Shown here: piece after piece, positions 41,745-50,492 of the stretch
Numbering within the stretch: the stretch's first letter is position 1
How the letters are laid out: every line of letters begins with the position of its first letter
Origin: Hyalangium gracile
GTDB lineage: Bacteria > Myxococcota > Myxococcia > Myxococcales > Myxococcaceae
DNA: 64,000 nt
Assembly: GCF_020103725.1 (NCBI RefSeq)
Contig: NZ_JAHXBG010000004.1
Location: 186,001-250,000 of the forward strand
Reading direction: 5' to 3'
Notes under the pieces: model-generated
Seen by the model: the letters and a program-made list of their open reading frames with translations, nothing else
What the model was told of the DNA's origin: nothing
The model's database searches: none
Made by a program: the position numbers and the translations under genes

Positions 41745-41781
41745 CTCGAGTGGGGTGAGGGTGAAGGGGAGAGGGTGCTGC

Positions 41782-42588
41782 TCAGGCGGCGCGGGGGGCG
41801 CCAGCCTCCAGGGCATCGAACAGGGCCAGGGTATTGGCCGGGATCTCATCCAGCGCGGCGATCAGCGGCATGGAGAAGCGTCGGAAGTGGGAGTCGTAGT
41901 GGGGCTCACCGATGAAGCGAGCGCCCATCCGGTGCGCGAAGAGCGCCAGGGGCCGAGGCATCCGCAGGCCGTCGAGCTGTCCCGCGCGTGCACGGGCGCG
42001 CGCCGAAGGGGAGTAGAGCTCGGCGCTGGGGCTGGCGGGTGGCGCCGGGTGCTCGCGAGGCTGCACCTTCCAGCGCTCGCTCACCCACTTCTTGTGCGCG
42101 GCCAGCTGGAAGACGAGGGAGGCGTCCTCGGCCGAGTCGGTCTCCGTGTTCGCGGAGGCGATCCAGTGCGTCACTCCGAGGCGTCGGCTCTCCTGATACA
42201 GGCCGGCCTGCAGGTGGACGAGCGCCTCGGAGTGGCGCCATTCCTTGAGGATGCAGAAGCGAGTGCTCTCGGCGAGCTGGATTCCCGGTCCTCCTACTCC
42301 CGACAGATCGAGCTTCTGCTCCAGGGCAATGCCGAGGGGGGCGCCGGTGGACTGGGCCACCTCGGGGCTGGGAAGCAGCAGGCGGGAGGTGGCCACGGGC
42401 CGGGAGCCCGCGTACACGACGAGGTGCACGGTGGTGTCCAGGGTGTCGAAGCAGTCCACCTCGCGGGGGGCCGCGGGCAGTGGGCCGTCGATGAGCCGCA
42501 GCTCTTCGCCGAAGACGGCCCAACGAACGCGGAGCGCATCGTCGAGCTGACGTTGGGTGGTAGCAACCAGGCAATACACGGGCGTCAC
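41782..42588 (-). CDS. LuxI/FeeM-fold N-acyltransferase (autoinducer-synthase-like)
   Basis: A 268-aa GNAT-fold protein whose first 115 residues carry the LuxI-family pattern at almost the same spacing: Arg22 and Phe26 (RWAVFGEEL), Glu43-Asp45-Asp48 (REVDCFDTLD), Arg69 (GSRPVATSRLLLP) and Glu107/Arg110 (AESTRFCIL). These residues bind S-adenosylmethionine and shape the acyl pocket in acyl-homoserine-lactone synthases. FeeM-type N-acyl-amino-acid synthases share the fold. The C-terminal half is longer than in LuxI (about 190 aa in most) and has RMGARFIGEPHYDSHF. The start is GTG 42588 with GGAGGAGAGG upstream. It is plausibly a synthase of an acylated amine or amino acid that acts as a signal. 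Confidence 0.75.
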   Translation of the reverse strand: MTPVYCLVATTQRQLDDALRVRWAVFGEELRLIDGPLPAAPREVDCFDTLDTTVHLVVYAGSRPVATSRLLLPSPEVAQSTGAPLGIALEQKLDLSGVGGPGIQLAESTRFCILKEWRHSEALVHLQAGLYQESRRLGVTHWIASANTETDSAEDASLVFQLAAHKKWVSERWKVQPREHPAPPASPSAELYSPSARARARAGQLDGLRMPRPLALFAHRMGARFIGEPHYDSHFRRFSMPLIAALDEIPANTLALFDALEAGAPRAA

Positions 42589-42741
42589 GGGTCCTCTCCT
42601 CCAGAGGGCACATGGGTGAGTACGGAAATGGAGCGACGAGAGATGGACGGAGCGCGCGCGGGCACGCTCCGCCCGAGAGGGCGCGGTTCATGGCCGCGGC
42701 CCTCTTGCTCTCTTCGTCGTCGGACCCGAATTTCGTGGGAA

Positions 42742-43458
42742 TTATTTCTGCTTCGTGAAGGACACGTGATCCACGTACACGCCCTTGGGCGCAGCGTCCT
42801 TCAGGGGTAGGTCCCTCTTCAGCGCCTCCATGGCCCAACCCAACTCGAAAGGCTGGGTCGAGTAGAGCGCGTAGACGTCCTCGCGGCCGAGGGTGCCGTC
42901 CAGGATGATCTCCACAGGCAATCGCGGCTGGAGCGCATCGAAGGGGACCGCTTCCTTGCCGTCGTAAGGGTGGTAGACGCTGACGACACCTTGGGCGTTC
43001 CTGCTCAGCACCGCGACGAAGCCGCTCGCTGCGGCGCGCACCTTGAAGTGCAGGGAGGTCTCGGGTGCCAGCGGCACGTCGGGAGAAACCGGGACGAAGC
43101 TGCCGTCGGAAGCTACGTAGAACAGCGTGAGAATCACCGAACCCTTCGCGGTGTACGGACTGGAAGGGAGCGGGCGTACCAACCAGACGGCTGTCGCGGC
43201 GAATGCGGGAACGAGCAGCGCGAGCCACATCCATCCCCCCGACCGCCAACGTTTCTTCTGGAGACGCTCCACGATGGTTCGGGAGGGGTGCTGGAGGAGG
43301 ACCGCGGCCGAGTCCGCGCGCAGCTCCGCCAGGCGCTGCTGGTCCTTGGGCGAGCGCTCCAGTGTGGCTTCCAGGCGCGTCCTGGCCTCGGCCTGGAGTG
43401 AGTCCGTGAGATAGCGCTCCAGCAGTGCATCCGGGATGCGTCTCGTTCCTGTCGTCAT
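42742..43458 (-). CDS. Anti-sigma-like membrane protein with DUF4384-like domain
   Basis: A 238-aa single-pass protein. A helical cytoplasmic part (about 1-70; IPDALLERYLTDSLQAEARTRL) resembles the sigma-binding region of anti-sigma factors but has no His-Cys-Cys zinc motif. One membrane helix follows (about 76-96, WMWLALLVPAFAATAVWLV), then a beta-rich outer domain (about 105-215; LHFKVRAAASGFVAVLSRNAQG) similar to DUF4384-type modules. The start overlaps the ECF sigma stop (ATGA at 43455-43458) with GAGGAGG upstream, the standard sigma/anti-sigma layout. Confidence 0.78.
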   Translation of the reverse strand: MTTGTRRIPDALLERYLTDSLQAEARTRLEATLERSPKDQQRLAELRADSAAVLLQHPSRTIVERLQKKRWRSGGWMWLALLVPAFAATAVWLVRPLPSSPYTAKGSVILTLFYVASDGSFVPVSPDVPLAPETSLHFKVRAAASGFVAVLSRNAQGVVSVYHPYDGKEAVPFDALQPRLPVEIILDGTLGREDVYALYSTQPFELGWAMEALKRDLPLKDAAPKGVYVDHVSFTKQK

Positions 43459-43997
43459 GGAGAAGCCTCCTCGAGCCGGGAACTACGCCTGCGGGCGCGC
43501 TCGGCGAAGTCGCGAAGCAGGTCCGCCACTTGCTTACGGTCGAGATCCAGGATCTCGCCCACCTCCGACTTCGTATGTCCCTCCACGAAGTGGAGGACCG
43601 CGGCGGTGAGCACCTGAGGAGACTCTCCCTCGGTGAGCAGCGCCAGGTCTCTCAGCGCCTCGACTCGCGACAGTCCTCCTTCGTGTGACGTGGCCCACGA
43701 GCCTGGGCGCCCATCGTCGTCCTCCGATGGCTCGAGCGAGCCCAGGACGCCGGACCAGCGGGCGTTTCGGCGCAGCCGGTCCACCGCTTTGTAGGTGGCC
43801 ATCTGGTAGAGGACGGTGAAGGCAGAGGCTTCACCGCGCAGGGACGCCTGGGTGCGCATGTACGCGAGGAACGTGTCGTGCGTCACATCGAAGGCCTCCT
43901 GGTCGTCTCGAAGCAGCGCACGGGCGCGGCGGTGGATGGTGGGCCCGAAGCGCCGGTACAGCGCATCGAGCGTGTCGATCTGTGAGTGAGCGAGCAT
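43455..43997 (-). CDS. ECF RNA polymerase sigma factor
   Basis: A 180-aa sigma factor. Region 2 (about 10-85) is seen in YRRFGPTIHRRARALLRD, AFDVTHDTFLAYM and LYQMATYKAVDRLRRN. Region 4 (about 120-172) is seen in SPQVLTAAVLHFVEGHTKSEVGEILDLDRKQVADLL. An acidic linker separates them (PSEDDDGRPG). It lies between the Kelch gene (51 bases) and the anti-sigma-like gene (4-base overlap), so one operon is likely. Its targets may include the divergent caspase-WD40 gene; no matching repeated promoter motif could be confirmed by eye. Confidence 0.88.
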   Translation of the reverse strand: MLAHSQIDTLDALYRRFGPTIHRRARALLRDDQEAFDVTHDTFLAYMRTQASLRGEASAFTVLYQMATYKAVDRLRRNARWSGVLGSLEPSEDDDGRPGSWATSHEGGLSRVEALRDLALLTEGESPQVLTAAVLHFVEGHTKSEVGEILDLDRKQVADLLRDFAERARRRSSRLEEASP

Positions 43998-44048
43998 GTC
44001 CTGCCGTGGACTGGGAGCGAGTACCTGAGGGGAACCAATCGGCCGGAG

Positions 44049-45863
44049 TCAGGGCTGATACAGCTCCGCGCTGCTCAGGGGCGTACTGCCGTTGCGTCCT
44101 CCAACGATCAGCACTTCTCCCGTGCGAAGCAGGGTCGCTGTGTGCCGGGTGCGAGGCGTCGCCATGTTGTCGGTGGGGGTCCATGTGCCTGAAACCGGGC
44201 TGTAGACCTCCGCGCTTGCGGCAGCCTGGTCGTTGCGCCCCTCTCCACCGACCACCAGCACGGCGCCCGATGGCAACACCGTGACCGAGTGAGCGCTGCG
44301 GCCGATGCTCATCTTGGAGATGCCAGGGGTCCACGCCCTCGTGTCAGGATCGTAGATGACCGCGATGGTCTGTGTCGTCTTGCCGTCATCCCCGCCCATC
44401 AGCAGGACCCGGTTCGAATGCAGCAGGACGGCCCTGTGCGCGAACACCCCCGCGCTCAGCTCTCCGGGCACGGGCGTCCAGGCACCCGAGTCCTGCGCGT
44501 ACAGCTCCGCGCTGGCGAGATTGCCATTGCTGGAGACACCGCCCACGACGAACACTTCGCCAGACGGCAGCAGGACCGCTTCGTGATAGAGGCGCTCGGA
44601 CGACATGTTGCCGGTGCTCGACCAGCTGCCTTTGGCAGGATCGTACACCTCCGCGCTCGCGAGCTTGTTATCGGAGGCGTCCTCTCCGCCGGCGAACAGC
44701 ACCTTCCCTGAAAGGAGCGCGGTGGCCGTGTGGTGCTGCCGGCTGGTGAGCATGTTGCCCGCGGGCTCCCAGGTGCCCGTGTCCGGGTCATACAACTCGG
44801 CGCTGGACAGAACACCTTCCTCGTTCTCACCTCCCGCCACCAGCACCTTTCCAGAGGGGAGCAGGGTGGCCGTATGGTGATGACGGCCAGTCTTCATGGT
44901 GTCGGTGGGTGACCAGGTGCGCGTGGTGGGGTCGTAGAGCTCGGCCTCGGCGAGACTTCCACTCGAGTCCACTCCCCCAGCGACCAGCACCTTGCCCGAG
45001 TTCAGCAGGGTGGCCGTATGGCCTTCACGGCCTTTGACCATGCTGCCCGTGGGCACCCAGTGGAGCTGGGCATTCGTCGCGACGGTGGCTGCAGGAGTCT
45101 CGAGCTCTTTTCGGACGCGTATCCGCTCCTGCTCGAGGACGCGCCCTACTGGAGGGGAACTCACCACGGGCGTCTTGATATCGGGGAACAACTTGAGCGC
45201 CTCACGAAAAGCTTGCGTGGCTCGGGCTTTTTCGTGCTCCCCCGTGATGGCGTTGAGGACTCCTTCGTAGAGGGTCAAGGTGACGCGTTGTTCGTCGTGC
45301 CGGACAAAGGGTTTGGCCTCCTCGACGTTCTTGAAGCAGGCGTCATACTCCCGGTTCTCGATGCACCGGTCGAGTTCGTCCTTGGCATTCCCGAAGTTCT
45401 TCTGCACGTGGCCGCGGATGGGGGGGACAGAGAAATCCTGCATGGAGGACTCTCGTGGATAAGTGCCCGCGTTGACGTCTGCCTGTGCCTGTTCGAACTC
45501 ACGCTCCACCTCGGGGGAGATCGATGTCTTCGTCGGCAGCTTCGCCCGGGGAGACAGAAACAGCGCTTTTCGAAAGGCAGCGGCAGCGCGAGCCTGGTGT
45601 TGGTACCCCAGGCTCGCGAGCACGAGCCCTTCATAGAGGGCCACCGTGGCGATCTGCTGCTCTCCCTTGGCGAGCTCCCTCGCTTGTCCCAGGCTCTTCA
45701 GTGCCTGGTCGTATTCCTTGGTTTCGAAGAGTTGCCTGCTTTCGTTGATGGCGGATTCGAAGGTTGCCTGGGGCTGGGCCTGGGCCTGGGCGGCAGGAGC
45801 GTTCATAAGTAAGAGCAACCCACTGGCTATGACGGCTGGGACGTGACGTAATAGGTAGTCCAT
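44049..45863 (-). CDS. Exported TPR-Kelch repeat protein
   Basis: A 604-aa protein with a signal peptide (cleavage near AQA, about residue 28). A TPR-like helical region occupies about 35-255, in two similar halves (EYDQALKSLGQARELAKGEQQ and REYDACFKNVEEAKPFVRHDEQ). Seven Kelch repeats follow (about 275-604, each with HTATLL, GKVLVAGG and AELYDP elements), which should close into a seven-bladed propeller. It is probably periplasmic or at the cell surface, where the propeller binds a partner. It heads the ECF operon and is divergent from the caspase-WD40 gene, with 103 bases between start codons. Confidence 0.85.
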   Translation of the reverse strand: MDYLLRHVPAVIASGLLLLMNAPAAQAQAQPQATFESAINESRQLFETKEYDQALKSLGQARELAKGEQQIATVALYEGLVLASLGYQHQARAAAAFRKALFLSPRAKLPTKTSISPEVEREFEQAQADVNAGTYPRESSMQDFSVPPIRGHVQKNFGNAKDELDRCIENREYDACFKNVEEAKPFVRHDEQRVTLTLYEGVLNAITGEHEKARATQAFREALKLFPDIKTPVVSSPPVGRVLEQERIRVRKELETPAATVATNAQLHWVPTGSMVKGREGHTATLLNSGKVLVAGGVDSSGSLAEAELYDPTTRTWSPTDTMKTGRHHHTATLLPSGKVLVAGGENEEGVLSSAELYDPDTGTWEPAGNMLTSRQHHTATALLSGKVLFAGGEDASDNKLASAEVYDPAKGSWSSTGNMSSERLYHEAVLLPSGEVFVVGGVSSNGNLASAELYAQDSGAWTPVPGELSAGVFAHRAVLLHSNRVLLMGGDDGKTTQTIAVIYDPDTRAWTPGISKMSIGRSAHSVTVLPSGAVLVVGGEGRNDQAAASAEVYSPVSGTWTPTDNMATPRTRHTATLLRTGEVLIVGGRNGSTPLSSAELYQP

Positions 45864-45966
45864 GAGCCGATGCTATGAAGAATGCAGGAGCGCGTCCACC
45901 CCTCGCGAGAAGGGTTGGCCGCTGCGGAGAAGAACACCCGGTGGATTCAGCGGTGGGAGAGCACAC

Positions 45967-48900
45967 ATGAGGGCCCAAGCGTTCTGGGGGCTCTTTCTGC
46001 TCACCTTCCTGCTCTCTGGGAATGCGCTCGCAGCCAATCGCCTGGCGGTGGTCGTGGGGGCCAACAAGGGTTCGACGGCGGATCTCCCGCTGCAATACGC
46101 CGAGGAGGATGCTCGCCGAGTCGGTGCCGTCCTCACCGAGCTGGGAGGTTTCGCCGCCGAAGATGTCGCGATCCTCAATGGACCAGACGACAAGCGCCTT
46201 TTCGAGAAGCTGGACGAGGTGGGGAAGAAGCTCGCCGGTGCTCCCGCGGAGGGCAGCTTGTTCGTCTTCTACTATTCAGGCCATGGGGATGCCGAGCAGC
46301 TGCACCTGGGCGGAACTTCGGTGCCCTTGGACAAGCTGTACCATCGCCTGCGTCAGCTGCCCGCGAAAGTGAAGGTGGGAATCATCGACGCCTGCAGGAG
46401 CGGCTCCATTCTCGCCACCAAGGCAGGGCGCCGCGGCACCTCGTTCGGCGTCAGCATGACCGATGAACTGAACGCCACGAGTTCCGAGGTGAGTGGCACC
46501 GTCTTTCTGACCTCCTCGGGAGAGGACGAACTGTCGATCGAGGTTCGTGCGCTCAAGGGCTCGTTCTTCACGAACCACCTGGTGAGCGGACTCCGCGGCG
46601 TGGCGGATAGCAATGGCGATAAGCAGGTCAGCCTCGAGGAGGTGTACACCTACGCCTACGAGCAGACGGTCCGCGACACGATCGATGCGCCCGCTGGCGC
46701 GCAGCACCCGTCCTATAAGAAGGAGCTGAAGGGACACGGCAACCTCTATCTCGCGGCGTTGCCGGCCCGCTCGAGGCTGCAGTTCCCAAGTGGAAGCCAG
46801 CGTTGCTACGTCACCTCGTCGGACGAACTCCAGCTCGTCGCGGAGGTGATGGCGAGGCAGCAGCGCAGCACGGAACTCGCACTTCCTCCGGGGAACTACC
46901 TGCTCAAATGCCGCGAGGACACGACGCTCAAGGTGGCGTCTTTTCGGGTCAAGGCAGGAGAGGCAGTGGACACCACCCAGCTGTCCTTCAACCAGCAGAA
47001 GCCCTTCTCGGAGGGGGTGCTCAAAGGGGCTCTGGGGAGGCTGGACAAGCTCACCGCGATCAACTTGATGCGTGATGCCAGGCAGATACTGACCTCGGAT
47101 CCCCAGAACATGGACCGCGGAGTGCTGCTCGCCGTGCAGTCGCTGAAGGTGAATCCGTCTCCAGAAGCTCATCAGGTCCTCGTCCAGGGACTGGAGCAGC
47201 TGCCTCGCTCCAAGCTCTGCTTCAGCCACGACGCTCCCGTGCTCGCTGCCGCGTGGAGCCCGGACGGGGAGCGCCTGGCCACTGTGACCTCGGGCAATGT
47301 CGTCCGCGTCTGGAGTCTGAAGACTCGTGAGACGCTCGCCGAGCTCTCCCTCGACGGCAAGGTGAAGGAGCTGGCCTGGCGCAAGGATGGAACACGCCTC
47401 ACCCTTCGAGACCCCGAGAGCAGGGTCATGTACTGGGACGTCAAACCGGGGCAGCGGGATTCGCATACGCAGAAGGAGAGTGCTCTCTACGCTGTCGCCT
47501 TGGATCCCACAGGCGTGCATGAGGCCCTCATGGATCCGGGCGAGGCGCTCCTCCTCAGAAGGCAGTCGGACGGCGTTGGGGTGCTGCGAGAGAGTTCCAT
47601 GCGGCCGACCGCGCGCTTCAGCGCGAATGGACGGTTCCTGGCGGCCATGAGCATCTCTGGCCGGGCGCGGGTCTGGGAGGTGGGCACCTCCTGGAAGGAG
47701 GAAGTGGCTGTGAAGCCCTTCGAGTCGTCCTCCAAGGCCATGCTGGCCATCGGTCCTGACAGCAGGTTTCTGGCACTGGGGCAGGAGGGGGAAAGAACGG
47801 TGCAGGTCTGGGATGTACCCGGTGCGCGCCAGACCTCGCCTCTGAATCATGATGGGCCCGTCACCGCCCTGGCCTTTGCTTCAACCATCAGCCTGCTGAC
47901 CGCGAGCGAGGACAAGACAGTCCGGCTCTGGGAATCAACCACGGGACACGAACTCCGCCGGTTGTCTCACGAGGCGGCGGTCAACTCCATGGCTGTCTCT
48001 TTGGACGGACAGTGGCTGGCGACCACGTGGCAGGAAGGAAGCGCGGCCGCTCTCTGGAACCTCCGCACCGGCATCCAGACGCGGCTGAGCCATGGTGGCG
48101 CTGTGACGGCTGTCGCCTGGAGCCCTCGTGAGGAGCGGGTGGCCACAGCCAGCGAGGATGGAACGGCTTGCGTGTGGGAAGTCCCCAAGGCGGAGGTGGC
48201 ACGGGTGACGAGCCTGGGCCAACACACGGGCATGGTCTTCGCCCGGGGAGGACGGCTTCTGGTGATCGCCAAAGCGGCTGAACCCACCTGTATCCTGGAT
48301 GCTTCCACTGGCAACAAGCTGGCGTGCCTGAACGACTCAGAGGGGGCACACCTCCTCACGGTCAGCCCGGATGGAAAGCGCCTGGCCACCGCGTCAGGAA
48401 CTCTTGCGCGGGTGTGGGATGCGTCTTCGTCAAAGGAGGTCTCCCGCATGCAGCATGAGGGCTTCATCCATGCCCTGGAGTTCAGTCCGGATGGCGCTCG
48501 CATGGCGAGCGCGAGCCGGGACGGGACGGTACGGCTCTGGGATGCAACCACGGGACGCGCGTTGCCATGGGGGATGAAGCATGAGGGGCCCGTGAAGACC
48601 GTGGCCTTCAGCGGGGACGGCAAGCGTCTGGCCACGGGAGGGGAGGACACGACAGCCCGTGTCTGGGATGTGGAGACAGGCAAGGAACTGCTCAAGCTGG
48701 CGCACCCGGCCTTGTCCTGTGATGAGCCCATCGGGGTGGCGCAGGAGTCCTGTGAGCAGCCGCACATGGCAGGCACCCCCGCGGCGGTGGAGTCCGTGCG
48801 CTTGAGTCCTGATGGACGGCGTCTGGCCACCGCGACCCTGGATGGTGTGGTACGGCTCTGGGACACCCAGAGTGGGAGGCTGGTGCTGGATCAGCCCCAG

Positions 48901-49371
48901 GCCACGCGCATCCGGAGCATGGTCTTCACCCCGGACGGCCAGGGGCTGGCCATCGCCAATAGCGAGCCCGTGGTGAGCATCTGGGAGGCGGAGACTGGAC
49001 GAGACCTGCCTTCCGTGGAGGCGCAGGAGAGCATCTCCTTCCTGGAGTACAGCCAGGATGAGAAGTACCTGCTGACTCTGAGCGAGAAGGGGACGGTGAG
49101 CGTCTGGGAGGCGGGTTCTCGAGTAGAGATCTCTCGGACCTTGGAAGGAGTGAGTACGCACCCCCCTCTCCTCAGCCCGGACGGCCAGTTCCTGGCCACC
49201 GTGCATGATCCGGGCACCGGGAGAGGTCTGACCTACTCCATCCACTCCTGGCGTACGGAGGACCTCATCAAGAAGGCCTGCGAGCGCCTCGAGCGTAACT
49301 TGAGCCAGGAGGAGTGGAACTCACACGTGTTGGAGAAGAATTACGAGAAGACGTGCGCGAATCTACCTTGA
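45967..49371 (+). CDS. Exported caspase-like peptidase with WD40 propellers
   Basis: A 1134-aa protein. A Sec signal peptide (MRAQAFWGLFLLTFLLSGNALA) is followed by a C14 caspase-like domain (about 24-260) with the catalytic dyad His106 (FYYSGHGD) and Cys143 (IIDACRSG). A linker domain (about 265-410; RCYVTSSDELQLVAEV, PGNYLLKC) leads to about a dozen WD40 repeats (about 415-1100; AAAWSPDGERLATV, VVRVWSLKTRETL and relatives), probably two propellers. ATG 45967 was chosen for the signal peptide and a GGTGGGAG upstream; the frame is open to 45862. Bacterial caspase-WD40 proteins are usually cytoplasmic; an exported one is unusual. It would cleave after basic residues if it behaves like other metacaspase/orthocaspase relatives. 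Confidence 0.88.
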   Translation: MRAQAFWGLFLLTFLLSGNALAANRLAVVVGANKGSTADLPLQYAEEDARRVGAVLTELGGFAAEDVAILNGPDDKRLFEKLDEVGKKLAGAPAEGSLFVFYYSGHGDAEQLHLGGTSVPLDKLYHRLRQLPAKVKVGIIDACRSGSILATKAGRRGTSFGVSMTDELNATSSEVSGTVFLTSSGEDELSIEVRALKGSFFTNHLVSGLRGVADSNGDKQVSLEEVYTYAYEQTVRDTIDAPAGAQHPSYKKELKGHGNLYLAALPARSRLQFPSGSQRCYVTSSDELQLVAEVMARQQRSTELALPPGNYLLKCREDTTLKVASFRVKAGEAVDTTQLSFNQQKPFSEGVLKGALGRLDKLTAINLMRDARQILTSDPQNMDRGVLLAVQSLKVNPSPEAHQVLVQGLEQLPRSKLCFSHDAPVLAAAWSPDGERLATVTSGNVVRVWSLKTRETLAELSLDGKVKELAWRKDGTRLTLRDPESRVMYWDVKPGQRDSHTQKESALYAVALDPTGVHEALMDPGEALLLRRQSDGVGVLRESSMRPTARFSANGRFLAAMSISGRARVWEVGTSWKEEVAVKPFESSSKAMLAIGPDSRFLALGQEGERTVQVWDVPGARQTSPLNHDGPVTALAFASTISLLTASEDKTVRLWESTTGHELRRLSHEAAVNSMAVSLDGQWLATTWQEGSAAALWNLRTGIQTRLSHGGAVTAVAWSPREERVATASEDGTACVWEVPKAEVARVTSLGQHTGMVFARGGRLLVIAKAAEPTCILDASTGNKLACLNDSEGAHLLTVSPDGKRLATASGTLARVWDASSSKEVSRMQHEGFIHALEFSPDGARMASASRDGTVRLWDATTGRALPWGMKHEGPVKTVAFSGDGKRLATGGEDTTARVWDVETGKELLKLAHPALSCDEPIGVAQESCEQPHMAGTPAAVESVRLSPDGRRLATATLDGVVRLWDTQSGRLVLDQPQATRIRSMVFTPDGQGLAIANSEPVVSIWEAETGRDLPSVEAQESISFLEYSQDEKYLLTLSEKGTVSVWEAGSRVEISRTLEGVSTHPPLLSPDGQFLATVHDPGTGRGLTYSIHSWRTEDLIKKACERLERNLSQEEWNSHVLEKNYEKTCANLP

Positions 49372-49386
49372 GTGCGTTCAGCTCGC

Positions 49387-50379
49387 TCACGACTCCAGGG
49401 CCAGCGCCACTACCGCCTCGGTCACGTCGCCCGGGTGGTAGTTGGCGAAGCCCGGCAGCCCCACCAGCGTCGGCTCCGCGTGGTCCATGTCGCTCAGCCG
49501 CACCACCCGCGAGCCCGGAACCTCCGCGTCCACCTGCGCCACCAGCCCGTCAGTCGCCAGCCCGTAGCGCTCGGACATGTAGCGGGCCACCGGCCACAGC
49601 ATCGAGCGGCGTGAGGAGCGCGAGGTGGCCAGCGACACCGTGGGCACCTCCCCCGCGTACGGGTAGCGCCCCACGAACTCCCTGCGCGCCGAGTAGCTCA
49701 GGTCCTCCACCGAGCGGGACACCCCGTAGAACAGCAGCGGGAACGCGAGGCTCAGCATGCGCCGCAGCTCCGGCGTGTCCGTCAAGTCATGCGCGATGGG
49801 CGAGCCCCCATACGGCGCCTGGATGGCCACCACCGCGCGCACGTGCCGCCGCAGCTCCGGGTACATCGCCAGCGTGGACAGGCTCTCCACCGCGCCCTTG
49901 CTATGGCCCACCAGCACCACCGAGCGCTTGAAGAAGGCCGCGTCCTCCAGCGCGTGGCGCACCACCTCGATGTTGTCCGCCAGCGAGGCCTCCGTGTCCA
50001 CCTGCACCTCGCGCGTCTCCAGCCCCCGGCGCTCCAGCCTCCGCTGGTTGTCCTCCAGGTAGCCGAACATCTCGTCCCCCAGCAGCCCCTTCACCATCAG
50101 GTACAGGTGGCCGCGCGCCTCGGACGGCAGCACCGGCTCGCCCCGGCGCACCCGCGTGTAGAGCTCCTGGAAGCGGGGCGTCACCTCCCGGGTGGGCGCG
50201 GACTCGGCTCGGAACCAGCCGGCCATCCCCGCGCAGCCCGTCCCCCGCCAGCCCTCGGCCGGCGGCAGGCCTCGGATGGCCTGTACCAGCCGTGCGATGG
50301 CTCCGGGGGCGGGGGCCGGAGCGGCGGCCGGCTCGGCGGAGGGCAGCGGCTCGGCGGGACGGGGCTCCGGCTTCGTCAT
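49387..50379 (-). CDS. Alpha/beta hydrolase (esterase/lipase-like)
   Basis: A 330-aa hydrolase. A Pro/Ala-rich N-terminus (about 1-25) is followed by an alpha/beta fold with the nucleophile Ser in VVLVGHSKGAVESL. YLMVKGLLGDEMFGYLEDN forms the start of the fold, and a candidate His lies in LSDMDHAEPTL. The GHSKG elbow and length suggest a lipase or triacylglycerol-type esterase. The ATG at 50379 gives a natural start; an in-frame earlier start (50412) is possible. It has no signal peptide. It is divergent from the polyamine operon. Confidence 0.78.
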   Translation of the reverse strand: MTKPEPRPAEPLPSAEPAAAPAPAPGAIARLVQAIRGLPPAEGWRGTGCAGMAGWFRAESAPTREVTPRFQELYTRVRRGEPVLPSEARGHLYLMVKGLLGDEMFGYLEDNQRRLERRGLETREVQVDTEASLADNIEVVRHALEDAAFFKRSVVLVGHSKGAVESLSTLAMYPELRRHVRAVVAIQAPYGGSPIAHDLTDTPELRRMLSLAFPLLFYGVSRSVEDLSYSARREFVGRYPYAGEVPTVSLATSRSSRRSMLWPVARYMSERYGLATDGLVAQVDAEVPGSRVVRLSDMDHAEPTLVGLPGFANYHPGDVTEAVVALALES

Positions 50380-50492
50380 GACACCCGCAGCGTACCGGGT
50401 GGGGGCCCACATCCGCCAACCCCCCTCCGCAAGCCCTCGCCCCTGCGGGCCGGGCTCGTGCTAGAAAGCCCTCAGTCTGGGAGGTTTCCACG

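Noticed and set aside
42676-42705. Stem AGAGGGC/GCCCTCT after the anti-sigma-like gene, considered as a terminator
   Set aside because: No T-run follows in the minus-strand direction and the inner pairing is imperfect; it may be chance in GC-rich DNA.
44408-44425. GGTTCGAATGC considered as a tRNA T-loop
   Set aside because: It lies inside the Kelch gene and no acceptor or anticodon stem can be built around it.
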